Shown here piece by piece: positions 26,940 to 35,380 of a stretch of 64,000 bases of DNA (position 1 is its first letter; the number at the start of each line of letters is the position of its first letter). The stretch comes from a bacterium HR40 (lineage in GTDB: Bacteria > Pseudomonadota > Alphaproteobacteria > Geminicoccales > Geminicoccaceae), in contig BEIQ01000003.1 of NCBI GenBank assembly GCA_002898275.1, positions 62,001-126,000 on the forward strand, read 5' to 3'. The translations under genes and the position numbers were made by a program. The notes under the pieces are model-generated. The model saw only the letters and a list, made by a program, of their open reading frames with translations, did not search any database and was not told where the DNA came from.

Positions 26940-27701
26940 TCACCGCGCTGGCATGCGCAGCGCACCATCGAGCCGGATGGTACAGCCATTGAGGAGGGGA
27001 TTGTCGCAGATGTGGAGCACGAGCGCCGCGAACTCCTCGGGAGCGCCGAACCGCTTCGGGAAAGGGAGATGGGCGGCGAGGGCCTGCTGCACCCTTTCGG
27101 GCATGCCGAGGAGCAGAGGGGTGGCGAACAATCCTGGCGCGATGGCGACGACGCGAATGCCGTGATCGGCGAGCTCGCGGGCCACCGGCAGGGTCAAGGA
27201 GACAATGGCTCCCTTGGAGGCTGCATAGGCCGCCTGGCCGATCTGTCCCTCGAATGCCGCCACCGAAGCGGTATTGACGATCACCCCGCGCTCGCCATCG
27301 GCGAGCGGCTCGAGCGCCACCATCTCGGCCGCTGCCAACCGGAGCATGTTGAAGCTGCCGAGGAGATTGACCCGCACCACCTCGGCAAAGTCGGCAAGCG
27401 GCATGGGCCCGTCGCGGCCCACCACGCGGCGCGCTGGGGCGATGCCGGCGCAGTTCACCAACACCCGCGGCCGGCCGACGCGCTCGCGCAACCGCGCGAA
27501 CATCGCTTCCGCGGCTTCGCCGTCGGCCACATCCAGAGCTTCGGCGGTTCCGCCGATGGCCTGAGCCACCTCGCGGGCGCGCGCGATGTCGCGATCGACC
27601 ACCACGACCCGCGCCCCTCGGCCGGCGAGGGCCCTCGCCGTCGCGGCGCCGAGGCCGGATCCGCCGCCCGTGACGATCGCGACTTGCCCCTCGAGTTTCA
27701 C
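26940..27701 (-). CDS. SDR-family 3-hydroxyacyl-CoA dehydrogenase (type II / HSD17B10-like)
   Basis: A 253-residue short-chain dehydrogenase. TGGGSGLG is the coenzyme-binding motif, NCAGIAPA the NNAG equivalent, and the active site has Ser in NTASVAAFEGQIGQ with YAASK. The insert between NMLRLAAAEM and ERGVIVNTAS, together with LPVARELADHGIRVVAIAPGLF, is typical of 2-methyl-3-hydroxybutyryl-CoA dehydrogenase / type II HADH. GTG 27701 has GGGGAGAGG just upstream. It would act in isoleucine or short-chain acyl-CoA oxidation, consistent with the ETF and mutase genes. Confidence 0.9.
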   Translation of the reverse strand: MKLEGQVAIVTGGGSGLGAATARALAGRGARVVVVDRDIARAREVAQAIGGTAEALDVADGEAAEAMFARLRERVGRPRVLVNCAGIAPARRVVGRDGPMPLADFAEVVRVNLLGSFNMLRLAAAEMVALEPLADGERGVIVNTASVAAFEGQIGQAAYAASKGAIVSLTLPVARELADHGIRVVAIAPGLFATPLLLGMPERVQQALAAHLPFPKRFGAPEEFAALVLHICDNPLLNGCTIRLDGALRMPAR

Positions 27702-27738
27702 CGCCTCTCCCCACCCTTCGGCGTGCCACCGCGGCCGG

Positions 27739-28212
27739 TCAGTGGAGCTTCTGCCGCACCTCTTCGAGCGCCCGGTCGAGAATCGTCCGGCCCTCCTGCG
27801 GGCCGATCCGCTCCGCCAAGATCTGCCGGGTCGCCGCCATCGCCAGCTCCGCTGCCGCCACCCGCACCCGCGCGATGGCGCGGGCCTCTTCCTGCCGGAT
27901 GCGTTCCTCGGCCTGCCGGGTACGGCGCACCACCAGCTCCTCGAACTCGGCCCGGGCCGCTTCTTCGAGGCGCTGCTGCTCGGCTTCGGCGCGGCGCAGG
28001 ATCTCCGCTGCCAACCGCTCCCCTTCGTGCAGCTGGCGCTGGTACCGCGCGAGCAGGGCCTTCGCCTCTTCATGGAGGCGCTGGGCCTCCTCGAGATCGG
28101 CGCGGATGCGTTCGGCGCGCGCATCCAGCGCCGGCAGAACCCGATCGCGGATCGGCCGCCAGAGGAGGACGACGAGGACGAGCAGAGAGACGAACAGCCA
28201 GAATTCGATCAC
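27739..28212 (-). CDS. atpF: ATP synthase F0 subunit b
   Basis: A 157-residue peripheral-stalk subunit. One N-terminal membrane helix (MIEFWLFVSLLVLVVLLW) is followed by a long charged coiled coil and a C-terminal delta-binding part. It starts with ATG inside the b' stop (ATGA, 4-base overlap). The F0 genes end here; the F1 genes are not in the window, as is usual in alphaproteobacteria where F0 and F1 operons are separate. Confidence 0.95.
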   Translation of the reverse strand: MIEFWLFVSLLVLVVLLWRPIRDRVLPALDARAERIRADLEEAQRLHEEAKALLARYQRQLHEGERLAAEILRRAEAEQQRLEEAARAEFEELVVRRTRQAEERIRQEEARAIARVRVAAAELAMAATRQILAERIGPQEGRTILDRALEEVRQKLH

Positions 28213-28808
28213 GGCCTGTGCTCCGCGGCGATCCGGGCGACCACGGCACGCGCCTCTTCGCGATCGACCGCCACCCCTGCGAGCTTGGCGACCGCCGCCT
28301 GCACCACCTCCGCGGCGGCGTCTTCGAGGCCGGCTAGGGCACGGTCGGTGGCTTCCGCCAGTTCACGCTCGGCCCGGGCGATGCGTTCCCTGAGCTCGGC
28401 ATCGAGCTGCGCCTGTCGGCGCGCATAGTCCGCGGCCATCCGCTCCTGCGCGCTGCGCAGCATGGTCCGCGCCCGCTCCTGGGCCTCGGCAACCATCGCC
28501 TCGTAGCGCCGTTGCGTCTCGGCGGCCTCTTCCCGCAGCTTCGCCGCCCGGTCGAGGTCGGCAGCGATGCGATCCTGGCGCGCCTCGAGGATATCCGTCA
28601 CCCGCGGCAGCGCCCTGCGCGAGAGAAGCCAATAGAGCAAGGCAAAGGATACCACGAGCCAGAAGATCTGGCTCGGGTAGCGCGAGGCGTCGAGCTGCGG
28701 CAGGCCGCCCGACCCGTGCTCCGCCTCTCCACCCGTCACCTCCGCGGCCACCGCTGCCGCGGCGAAGAGAAGGGTCGACAGGGCGGCCGCAAGCGATGCC
28801 CACTGCAT
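28209..28808 (-). CDS. atpG: ATP synthase F0 subunit b'
   Basis: A 199-residue b' subunit. A signal-like hydrophobic N-terminus (residues 5-22) is followed by a membrane helix with the family pattern YPSQIFWLVVSFALLYWLL, then a long coiled coil. Paired b and b' genes occur in alphaproteobacteria, cyanobacteria and chloroplasts; b and b' form the heterodimeric stator. Gene naming varies (atpF2, atpG, atpX). It overlaps atpF by 4 bases. Confidence 0.95.
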   Translation of the reverse strand: MQWASLAAALSTLLFAAAAVAAEVTGGEAEHGSGGLPQLDASRYPSQIFWLVVSFALLYWLLSRRALPRVTDILEARQDRIAADLDRAAKLREEAAETQRRYEAMVAEAQERARTMLRSAQERMAADYARRQAQLDAELRERIARAERELAEATDRALAGLEDAAAEVVQAAVAKLAGVAVDREEARAVVARIAAEHRP

Positions 28809-28862
28809 GGCGTCATCCCCTTCGCTCGGCGGGCGGGGCGAAGCCGCCCGCCGCCACAGCGT

Positions 28863-29087
28863 TCACACGAAGAGGACGAGGAACGCGATCAGGAGCGCGA
28901 ACAGGCCGACCGCCTCCACCAAGGCGAAGCCGATGATGGCGAAGGGGAACACCCGCTGCTGGACCGAGGGATTGCGGCCCACCGTGGCAATGAGATTGGA
29001 GAAGATGTTGCCGATGCCGATGCCGACGCCGAAAAGGGCGATGGTCGCGAGGCCGGCGCCGATCATGCGGGCTGCGTCAAGTTCCAT
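28863..29087 (-). CDS. atpE: ATP synthase F0 subunit c
   Basis: A 74-residue proteolipid with two membrane helices and the polar loop GRNPS. The ion-carrying acidic residue is Glu in [19 protein letters not shown], with no sodium-type ligand set visible, so the ring is proton-driven. ATG 29087 gives [14 protein letters not shown]. The gene lies between atpB and the b' gene in the usual order. Confidence 0.97.
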   Translation of the reverse strand: MELDAARMIGAGLATIALFGVGIGIGNIFSNLIATVGRNPSVQQRVFPFAIIGFALVEAVGLFALLIAFLVLFV

Positions 29088-29127
29088 GTCCGTGCTCCAG
29101 GCTGACGGTTGCCGACGACCCCCTGCC

Positions 29128-29847
29128 TCAGTGCATGTGGATCGCGTCGTGCAGATAGAGGCAGGTGAGAACGGTGAAGATGTAGGCCTGCAAGAACGCC
29201 ACCACGAACTCGAAGCCGGTGAGAGCGACGGTGACGGCCAGCGGCCCGACGCCAAAGATACCGAGGGCGATGATGAAGCCGGCGAACACCTTGAGCATGG
29301 TGTGCCCGGCCATCATGTTGACGAACAGTCGCACCGACAGGCTGATCGGCCGCACGCAGTAGGACATGATCTCGATAGGCACGAGTAGCGGCAGCATGAT
29401 TTTCGGTGCGCCGTGCGGCACGAAGAAGCCGAGAAACTTGGCACCGTGAAGCCAGAACCCGAGGAAGGTCACGCCGAGCCACACGCAGATGGCCATGAAA
29501 AAGGTCACGATGATGTGGCTCGTGAACGTGAAAGCGCCGGGCACCATGCCAAGCGTATTGCCGGCGAGAATGAACATGAACAAGCTGAACACAGCCGGGA
29601 AGTAGCGCATCGCCTCCTTTCCGGCATTCTCGCGCACGAGATCGCTGACGAATTCGAAAGCGAGCTCCACGAGCGACTGCAGCCTGCCTGGCACCATGGC
29701 CGGCCGCATCGTCCCGGCCATGACAAAGCCGTAGACGGCAGCTACCGAGGCCATCATCCACAACGACGAATTGGTGAAGCTGAGGTCGAACTCGCCGACG
29801 GTGATCGGCACGATCGGCTCGATCCTGAACTGCTCGAGCGGGCTCGC
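29128..29847 (-). CDS. atpB: ATP synthase F0 subunit a
   Basis: A 239-residue multi-span protein. The essential Arg is in [16 protein letters not shown], and the last helix has [23 protein letters not shown] chose GTG 29847 ([11 protein letters not shown]) because AGGAGAGG lies five bases upstream; ATG 29868 would place that site inside the gene. The subunit forms the proton half-channels against the c-ring. Confidence 0.96.
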   Translation of the reverse strand, partial: ASPLEQFRIEPIVPITVGEFDLSFTNSSLWMMASVAAVYGFVMAGTMRPAMVPGRLQSLVELAFEFVSDLVRENAGKEAMRYFPAVFSLFMFILAGNTLGMVPGAFTFTSHIIVTFFMAICVWLGVTFLGFWLHGAKFLGFFVPHGAPKIMLPLLVPIEIMSYCVRPISLSVRLFVNMMAGHTMLKVFAGFIIALGIFGVGPLAVTVALTGFEFVVAFLQAYIFTVLTCLYLHDAIHMH

Positions 29848-29895
29848 CACCCTTGCCTCTCCTCGCAAGGCGCCCGGTCGATCACGACCGGTCGG

Positions 29896-30231
29896 TCACT
29901 TCCGGGTCTCGCCGTCCAAGAGCATGCCAACGCGCCGCAGATGCCGGTAGGCGTTGAGCAAACCGGCCGCTGCGCCGAGCACGAAGAACACGATCAGGAA
30001 CAGTGGCCGGAGACCGGTCCAGTGGTCGAGCGCCCAACCGACCGCGAGGCCGACCGCCACCCCGGCGATCACCTCGATGCCGGCTTGCACACCGTGGCCG
30101 AGCGGTCGGTCCTCGCTGCCGCTCCTGCCCGGGCCACGCCCCTGCTGCGGCTCCCCCTTCTTGCGCGCCCGCGCGAGCTTGGCGTCGAACTCGCCGAACG
30201 GGGAAGGTGAGCCTGCGCTCTCCGGTGCCAT
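29896..30231 (-). CDS. atpI: ATP synthase protein I
   Basis: A 111-residue AtpI/AtpR-type protein, first gene of the F0 operon. The N-terminus is charged and cytoplasmic. Two membrane helices follow (about 50-68 and 75-93), separated by the short loop DHWTGLRP, with GVAVGLAVGWALDHWTG as family signature. It is thought to help c-ring assembly. The charged RKKG start region is typical of the alphaproteobacterial form. Confidence 0.92.
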   Translation of the reverse strand: MAPESAGSPSPFGEFDAKLARARKKGEPQQGRGPGRSGSEDRPLGHGVQAGIEVIAGVAVGLAVGWALDHWTGLRPLFLIVFFVLGAAAGLLNAYRHLRRVGMLLDGETRK

Positions 30232-30316
30232 CGTTCCCGCCTACGCCGAGCCGGCCGTCGTTGCCGACCGCGAAGGCGGGCGCGAACCTATGGGCAGTGC
30301 GGCGGGGTGTCAAGCA

Positions 30317-30392
30317 GACGGCAGGCCTTGCGGCATCCTGCCGTAGCCGTGGCGCAGGCCCTGCGCTACCCTGGCACCCGTCCTCGGGTACC
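30317..30392. promoter_or_regulatory. Tandem inverted repeats upstream of the RNase gene
   Basis: Two perfect hairpins lie between atpI and the RNase gene: ACGGCAGG (30317-30324) with CCTGCCGT (30336-30343), and GCGCAG (30351-30356) with CTGCGC (30360-30365). A weaker 5-base repeat (TACCC/GGGTA) follows, ending a few bases before the RNase ATG. They could be an attenuator, a leader structure or an operator. The inverted repeats are seen; their function is inferred. Confidence 0.4.
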
Positions 30393-30400
30393 GTTCCGCC

Positions 30401-30844
30401 ATGCGCATGCGTCACGGGCTCGTTCTCCTGCTCCTCTTGTGGCTGCCATTCCCGCTCCTCGCTCAGGGCTTCGATCTCGCCGAGCGCGGACGGCAACTGG
30501 GCCTCGACGATCCTCTCGCCTTCGCGACGACGGTCGAGCATGTCTGTCGCGACCGCCGCCTGCCCGACCGCTATGTGACGAAGGAGGAGGCGCGGCGGCT
30601 CGGCTGGGAGCCCGGCCAGGACCTGTGTCGGGTGGCGCCCGGACGGGCGATCGGTGGCGATCGCTTCGCCAACCGCGAACGGCTGCTCCCGGAGGCCCCG
30701 GGGCGCGTCTGGTACGAGGCCGACCTCGACTATGCCTGCGGCCCGCGCGGGCCGCGCCGTCTGGTGTTCTCGAGCGACGGGCTCGTCTTCGTCAGCGTCG
30801 ACCACTATCGCTCGTTCTGTCTCGTGCCGTGTCCCCAGCCCTGA
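30401..30844 (+). CDS. Exported barnase-type guanyl-preferring ribonuclease
   Basis: A 147-residue protein with a signal peptide (MRMRHG, hydrophobic run, cleavage near LLAQ). The mature part aligns with barnase along its whole length: LPDRYVTKEEARRLGW, VAPGRAIGGDRFANRE, YEADLDY and SSDGLVFVSVDHYRSF. The catalytic set is intact: Glu106 (barnase E73), Arg116 (R83), Arg120 (R87) and His135 (H102). Barnase K27 corresponds to Arg. Five cysteines (49, 76, 113, 140, 144) are absent from barnase and suggest disulfides outside the cytoplasm. It should cleave RNA by the cyclising RNase T1/Ba mechanism. The stop overlaps the barstar-fusion start by 16 bases. Confidence 0.95.
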   Translation: MRMRHGLVLLLLLWLPFPLLAQGFDLAERGRQLGLDDPLAFATTVEHVCRDRRLPDRYVTKEEARRLGWEPGQDLCRVAPGRAIGGDRFANRERLLPEAPGRVWYEADLDYACGPRGPRRLVFSSDGLVFVSVDHYRSFCLVPCPQP

Positions 30845-31935
30845 AAGTCGTCTACCTCGGGCCCGCCGAACGCACCCAGCCAGCCATCCTGGCGCGGCTC
30901 GCGCGCGAGCTCGGCTTCCCCTCCTGGTTCGGCCACAATCGCGACGCCCTCTTCGATCTCCTCACCGGCTGGGTGGCGGGACCTCTGCGCGTCGTCTGGC
31001 GGACGACCCCGGCCGTCCGCGCTGCCCTCGGCGACGACTATGCGGCGCTCCGCCAGACCCTGCTCGACGCCGCTGCCATGCGGGACGATCTCGCTGTCGT
31101 GCTGCTCGAGGACGACGGGCAACCGGACCCTTCTCGACCCTTGCGGGTGGCAGTTGGCGGTCTGGGCGCGACGGGGGCCTTCGTCGCCCGGCATCTCCAG
31201 CACGGCATCCCCGGACTGGCGCTCGTCGCGGTCGCCTCCGTGGCACCCCGCGCGGTCGCCGCTCGCCGGCTCGCCGCCTCGGTCCCGCCGCCGTCGCTCG
31301 TGAGCCTCGAGCGGCTCGCAGAACTCGCCGATGTCGTGGTGGCCTGTGTGCCCTGCCGCTGGTTCCCCACGGTTGCCGCTCCCGCGGTCGAGCTCGGACG
31401 CCTGCTCGTCGCCGCCTCCGCCGTGCCCCTCGCCGCCGAGCCTGGGCTCGTCCGGCGAGCCGGAGCGACCGGTGCCCGCATCCTCGTCGCGGGCGATGCC
31501 GTTCCCGGGCTCGAACTGCTGCGTGCGGCAGCAGCGACGGGAGTCGACCGAGTGCGCCTTTCGCTCCACCGGCCGCCCCGGGCCCGCGATCCGCGACCGG
31601 ATGCCGGTGAGGCGACCGCGGAACCCGCGGCCGAGCCGGAAGCCCGCCTGCTGTTCGCGGGCGATGGGGATGGAGGGTTGCGCGGCCCGCCAGAAGTGGC
31701 CGAGGCGGCAGCCTCGCTCCGGCTGCTGGGCATTGCCGCCTCGCGCATCCACCTCGAGCTCTGGGCCGATCCCGGGGGCGACGACGAGCGCAAGGAGCTC
31801 TCGGTCGAGGCCAGAGGCTGCCGTTTCACCCTCACCCTCGTGGGCGGCCGGACGCCGTGGAGCCGTCCCTGTGCTCGCCAGGCTCTCCTCGCGCTCCTGC
31901 ACCGGATCGCGACCCCGCTCGCGGTCGGCAGCTGA
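30829..31935 (+). CDS. Barstar inhibitor fused to L-aspartate dehydrogenase-like domain
   Basis: A 368-residue fusion from GTG 30829, inside the RNase gene. Residues about 5-95 are a barstar domain: GFPSWFGHNRDALFDLLTGWV matches barstar around its barnase-binding helix, with Asp39 and Asp43 at barstar D35 and D39, and Asp80 near E76. Residues about 105-368 follow the NadX / L-aspartate dehydrogenase plan: Rossmann GLGATG (111-116), VDRVRLSLHRPPRA, EVAEAAASLRLLGI and SRIHLELWADP with VEARG. The usual PKNxNVA substrate motif is replaced by a PPEVAEA-type stretch, so catalysis on aspartate is doubtful. No start codon suits a separate dehydrogenase. It is probably the cytoplasmic immunity protein for the RNase, with an added NAD(P)-binding module of unknown use. 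Confidence 0.92.
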   Translation: MSPALKVVYLGPAERTQPAILARLARELGFPSWFGHNRDALFDLLTGWVAGPLRVVWRTTPAVRAALGDDYAALRQTLLDAAAMRDDLAVVLLEDDGQPDPSRPLRVAVGGLGATGAFVARHLQHGIPGLALVAVASVAPRAVAARRLAASVPPPSLVSLERLAELADVVVACVPCRWFPTVAAPAVELGRLLVAASAVPLAAEPGLVRRAGATGARILVAGDAVPGLELLRAAAATGVDRVRLSLHRPPRARDPRPDAGEATAEPAAEPEARLLFAGDGDGGLRGPPEVAEAAASLRLLGIAASRIHLELWADPGGDDERKELSVEARGCRFTLTLVGGRTPWSRPCARQALLALLHRIATPLAVGS

Positions 31936-31945
31936 CGCCGCCGTT

Positions 31946-33037
31946 CTAGGCTTCGGCGTGGGCAGCCAGCGCCGACCAGTCGAAGGCGACCCCGTGACCC
32001 GGTCGTTCGGGGGCTATCGCGAAGCCGTCGGCGATCGCGAGCGGCTCGGCGATGAAGCGGTCGAGTCCGAAGCCGTGCACCTCGAGGAAGGAGCGGTTGG
32101 GCAGGGCGGCGAGCAGGTGGACGGTCAGGTCGTGGGCACCGTGGGAGGTCACCGGCAGTCCGTACGCCTCGGCGAGATGAGCGATCGCGAGGAAGGTGGT
32201 GATTCCGCCGCAGTTGGTGGCATCCGGCTCGGGGAAGGCCACACCGCCCGCTTCGATCAATAGCCGGAACTCGGCCAGCGAACGGAGATTCTCGCCAGCG
32301 GCGACGGCGAGCCCGCCTTCCCGCATGACCCGTACGTGCCCGCCAATGTCCTCGGGCACGACCGGTTCCTCGAGCCAGAGCGGATCGAAGGGAGCGAGCG
32401 CCCGCGCCGCCCGCACGGCTTGATCCGCCGTCCAGCGCATATTGGCGTCGAGCATGAGCGGGACATCCGGCCCGAGATGTTCGCGCATCGCCCGCACCCG
32501 CTCGACATCCTCGGAGAGTCGCGGCCTCCCGACCTTCATCTTGATCGCCCGGAATCCCGCTGCCAGGAAGCGGTCGGCCTGGTCGAGCAGGCGATCGAGC
32601 GGGAAGTCGAGATCGATCCCGCCCGCATAGCACGGGACCTTGGGATCGAAGCCGCCGAGAAAGCGCCACAGAGGCAGACCGACCCGCCGGGCGCGAAGAT
32701 CGAACAGCGCGATGTCGACGGCCGAGAGCGCGAGCGTGAGCGGTCCGCCGCGGCCGCCGTAATGGGTCGCCCAGGTCAGACGATGGCGGATCGCGGCGTG
32801 CCGTTCGGGATCTTCGCCGAGCAGTCGCGGGACGAGATCGCGTTCGAGCGAGGCGCGGATGGCCCCGCCATTGGTGCCGACAGTGTAGGTCCAACCCACC
32901 CCTTCCGCCCCGTCGCTGTCGATCAGCCGAACGGTGACGTGCTGGAAATGCGCGATGCTGCCGTGGGTGCTGTCGGAGAGCACCGCCGGCAGGGGAATGC
33001 GGAACAGTCCGACTTCGGCACGCTCGATGCGGCTCAT
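31946..33037 (-). CDS. Mandelate racemase/muconate-lactonizing-type enolase superfamily enzyme
   Basis: A 363-residue enzyme. Barrel motifs are KMK in FRAIKMKVGRP (the KxK base), metal ligands Asp in LMLDAN, Glu in WLEEP and Glu in AAGEN, and His in VTSHGAHD as the second base. The pattern fits the mandelate racemase subgroup, which includes several sugar-acid dehydratases. The substrate cannot be set from sequence. It could serve sugar acids together with the lactonase/dehydratase pair at 15-18 kb, but it is not linked. It converges on the barstar-fusion gene with a 10-base gap. Confidence 0.88.
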   Translation of the reverse strand: MSRIERAEVGLFRIPLPAVLSDSTHGSIAHFQHVTVRLIDSDGAEGVGWTYTVGTNGGAIRASLERDLVPRLLGEDPERHAAIRHRLTWATHYGGRGGPLTLALSAVDIALFDLRARRVGLPLWRFLGGFDPKVPCYAGGIDLDFPLDRLLDQADRFLAAGFRAIKMKVGRPRLSEDVERVRAMREHLGPDVPLMLDANMRWTADQAVRAARALAPFDPLWLEEPVVPEDIGGHVRVMREGGLAVAAGENLRSLAEFRLLIEAGGVAFPEPDATNCGGITTFLAIAHLAEAYGLPVTSHGAHDLTVHLLAALPNRSFLEVHGFGLDRFIAEPLAIADGFAIAPERPGHGVAFDWSALAAHAEA

Positions 33038-33183
33038 CGCCTGCCTCCCCTGTGCGCCCGTCCGCCGGCGGCACAGTTTTGCCGAATTGGCCGGGCCATG
33101 CTAGCCGTTTTCGCGCGATCGGCGAACCGCCGGCCCGTGTGGCACGGCAGCCCGGGGACGTTGCGGAGGGAAGTCGGAAGACG

Positions 33184-34401
33184 ATGGCGGAAGCGCGAGA
33201 GGGCTTGGGCGCGGTGCTGGCGGCGCGCGATCCGGCTGCCTTCGGCGAGGACGGTTCCTGGCTCGCGCTCGTCCAGGCGCTGCGCGAGGAAGGGGCGCAA
33301 GTCGAGGTATGGGCAGCCGACATTCGCCCTGCCCTCGCCCGCCTGCTCGAGCGGGCGGGAAGCCGGATCGAACGGCTCGACTGGCCGGGTGACGGGCCGT
33401 TCTCGCAGGTCTTCCGGGTGCGTCGGTTGGCGGCCCGGTTGCAGGCGGCACGGGTCACCCTCTTTCACCTCTTCGGGTGCTCGGGTGGCGCGACCCTGCT
33501 CGCCGCAGCGCGGCGTGCCGGCTCCCGTACGGTGCTCGCCCCCGATCGTCTGTCGCCGCCTTCTCCTCGCCACCGCCGCCATCTCACCGCCCTGGGCCGC
33601 CTGTTCGCCCTCGCGGATGCCCTCGAGGTGCCGAGCGAGGCGGCCCGCGATCGCCTCTCCGCCCTTTTCCCCGAATGCGCAGCGCGCATCCGGATCGTGC
33701 CACCTGGCTTGGATATCGCGACCCGCGCCCCGGAGCGTGTCGGCGGCCTGCGCATCGCCGCGCTCATCGAGCGGTTCCAGCTCGATTCCGGCCGCCGGCA
33801 CGTGTTGGTATGCGGTCCGTTTTCCCGAGAAGGACCGCCGCTTTGGGCGCTCAGAGCGATGGCGACTTGCCAGCGCGGCGACTTCGACCTCCTCCTCTGC
33901 AGCGGGAACGCGACCGACCGCGCGTTCCTCGTCGAGCTCCAGGCGCTTTTGCGGGCGACCGGTCTGGAAGCCCGGGTCCGCTTTTTGCCCCTCGACGAGG
34001 ACCGGGCGGCCACCTTCGCGTTGGCCGACCTCGTGCTCCACCTACCGCCTCCCGATGTGGTGGACCCTCTACCCTTCATCGAAGCGCAGGCCGCTGGAGT
34101 GCCGGTGGTGACCGAGGCGCGACGAGGCTTCGAGGAGTTCCTCCTCCCCGGGGTGACCGGCTGGCTCGTCCCTCGAGGTGACCGCGAGGCCCTCGCCGCG
34201 GTTTTCGCGACCGCTCTTTCCCTCGACCCCGCCGCCCGCGACCGGATTGCCGCCCGCTGCCGACAGTTCGCTCGCGAGGCCTTCTCCCTCGCCCGCAGCC
34301 TGCGCGCCCGCCTGCAGCTCTATCGCAGCCTCGTCGCGGCCCTTCCCCATGGATCGAGGACCGGCGAGCCAGCCGGATTCGCCGGCTCAGTTGGCCAATA
34401 G
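33184..34401 (+). CDS. GT4-type family glycosyltransferase
   Basis: A 405-residue GT-B fold protein. The C-terminal half has the family nucleotide-sugar site: RVRFLPLDEDRAATFALADLV, DPLPFIEAQAAGVPVVTEARRGFEEFL and GVTGWLVPRGDREAL. Here the usual E-x7-E element reads FIEAQAAGVPVVTE. The N-terminal half is divergent (GCSGGATLLAAARRAGS). ATG 33184 (MAEAREG) follows GGAGGGAAG. It probably adds a sugar to a lipid-linked or surface glycan. The last 15 bases overlap the convergent UspA gene. Confidence 0.85.
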   Translation: MAEAREGLGAVLAARDPAAFGEDGSWLALVQALREEGAQVEVWAADIRPALARLLERAGSRIERLDWPGDGPFSQVFRVRRLAARLQAARVTLFHLFGCSGGATLLAAARRAGSRTVLAPDRLSPPSPRHRRHLTALGRLFALADALEVPSEAARDRLSALFPECAARIRIVPPGLDIATRAPERVGGLRIAALIERFQLDSGRRHVLVCGPFSREGPPLWALRAMATCQRGDFDLLLCSGNATDRAFLVELQALLRATGLEARVRFLPLDEDRAATFALADLVLHLPPPDVVDPLPFIEAQAAGVPVVTEARRGFEEFLLPGVTGWLVPRGDREALAAVFATALSLDPAARDRIAARCRQFAREAFSLARSLRARLQLYRSLVAALPHGSRTGEPAGFAGSVGQ

Positions 34402-35208
34402 CAGCGGCAGCGGGGCGTGGGCGAGGATGTGGCGGGTGGCGCCACCCAGTACCAGCTCGCGCAACCGCGAATGGCCGTAGGCGCCCATGACCAGCAGATC
34501 GGCCCCGCGTGCCTCGGCCTCGGCGAGGAGCTGGCGCCCGATGGGACCCGACTCGGGCAGCCGCACGCCTTGCGGGTCGACACCGTGGCGGCGCAGCATG
34601 ACCAGCGCGTCCTCGAGGCTCGCTCCTGCCTCCTCGCCGATGGCCAACACCTCGACCCGGTCGGCGAGCGCGAGGAACGGCAGCGCATCGTGCAGCGCCC
34701 GGCAGCTTTGACGCGAACCGTTCCACGCGACCAGCACCTGGCGGCCGATATCGGATGTCGGCAGTTGCGGCGGCAGGACCAATACCGGTCCGCCGGCTCC
34801 CATCACGAGGTGCTCGGCGAGGGCCGGCTCGAAGGCCTCGAGACCGGTGGCCTCGGTGCGCGGGGCGAGCGTCAGGTCGACCGTCCGGGCCTCGGCCACC
34901 GCGACGAGGCCAGCCTCACCCTCGGTCTCCCGCCACTCCACTTCCGGGACGAGCTCGCTCGCGGCCTCCTCGAAGCGTCCCCGCAGCCGGCTCGCGACCT
35001 CCCGGCTCGTCCGGCGCTGCGCCTCGACGAGCTCGGGCCCGATATAGGCGGCAGCCTCCCCGTAGCTGACCGGAACGACCGGCAGCGGCCGCACGTGCAG
35101 ACCGCGCAAGAAGGCGTCGAAGCGCCGGGCGAGCTGGCGCGCACAAGCGAGGCGCGTGTCGAGGCCGGGATCATCGTCGACGACCACCATGAGGGTGCGA
35201 TAGCTCAT
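34387..35208 (-). CDS. Tandem-domain universal stress protein
   Basis: A 273-residue protein made of two UspA domains. The first (MSYRTLMVVVDDDPGLDTRL...) lacks a clear ATP loop. The second ends with GAYGHSRLRELVLGGATRHILAHAPLPLLL, the G-2x-G-9x-G(S/T) ATP-binding signature. ATG 35208 follows GGGAGGCCTGAG. Such proteins are stress-response factors binding ATP; target unknown. Converges on and overlaps the glycosyltransferase gene. Confidence 0.9.
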   Translation of the reverse strand: MSYRTLMVVVDDDPGLDTRLACARQLARRFDAFLRGLHVRPLPVVPVSYGEAAAYIGPELVEAQRRTSREVASRLRGRFEEAASELVPEVEWRETEGEAGLVAVAEARTVDLTLAPRTEATGLEAFEPALAEHLVMGAGGPVLVLPPQLPTSDIGRQVLVAWNGSRQSCRALHDALPFLALADRVEVLAIGEEAGASLEDALVMLRRHGVDPQGVRLPESGPIGRQLLAEAEARGADLLVMGAYGHSRLRELVLGGATRHILAHAPLPLLLAN

Positions 35209-35380
35209 CTCAGGCCTCCCGCAGGCGATAGCGGAAGCAAAGTCCGAAAGGCGGCAGGCGGCAAGAGCCTGGCGGACGCGGAACGGAGAGAAGGACGGAT
35301 GTGCAGCCGCAACCCCACCCTCTCGATCGAAAGGGCCGTCCGCGCCACAATCGCGCGGCTGCAGCTCGCGGAGTCTGCCC
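35209..35380. promoter_or_regulatory. Divergent region between uspA-like gene and deoC
   Basis: A 172-base gap between divergent starts. It likely holds promoters for both genes. No DeoR-type operator could be recognised by eye. Confidence 0.35.
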
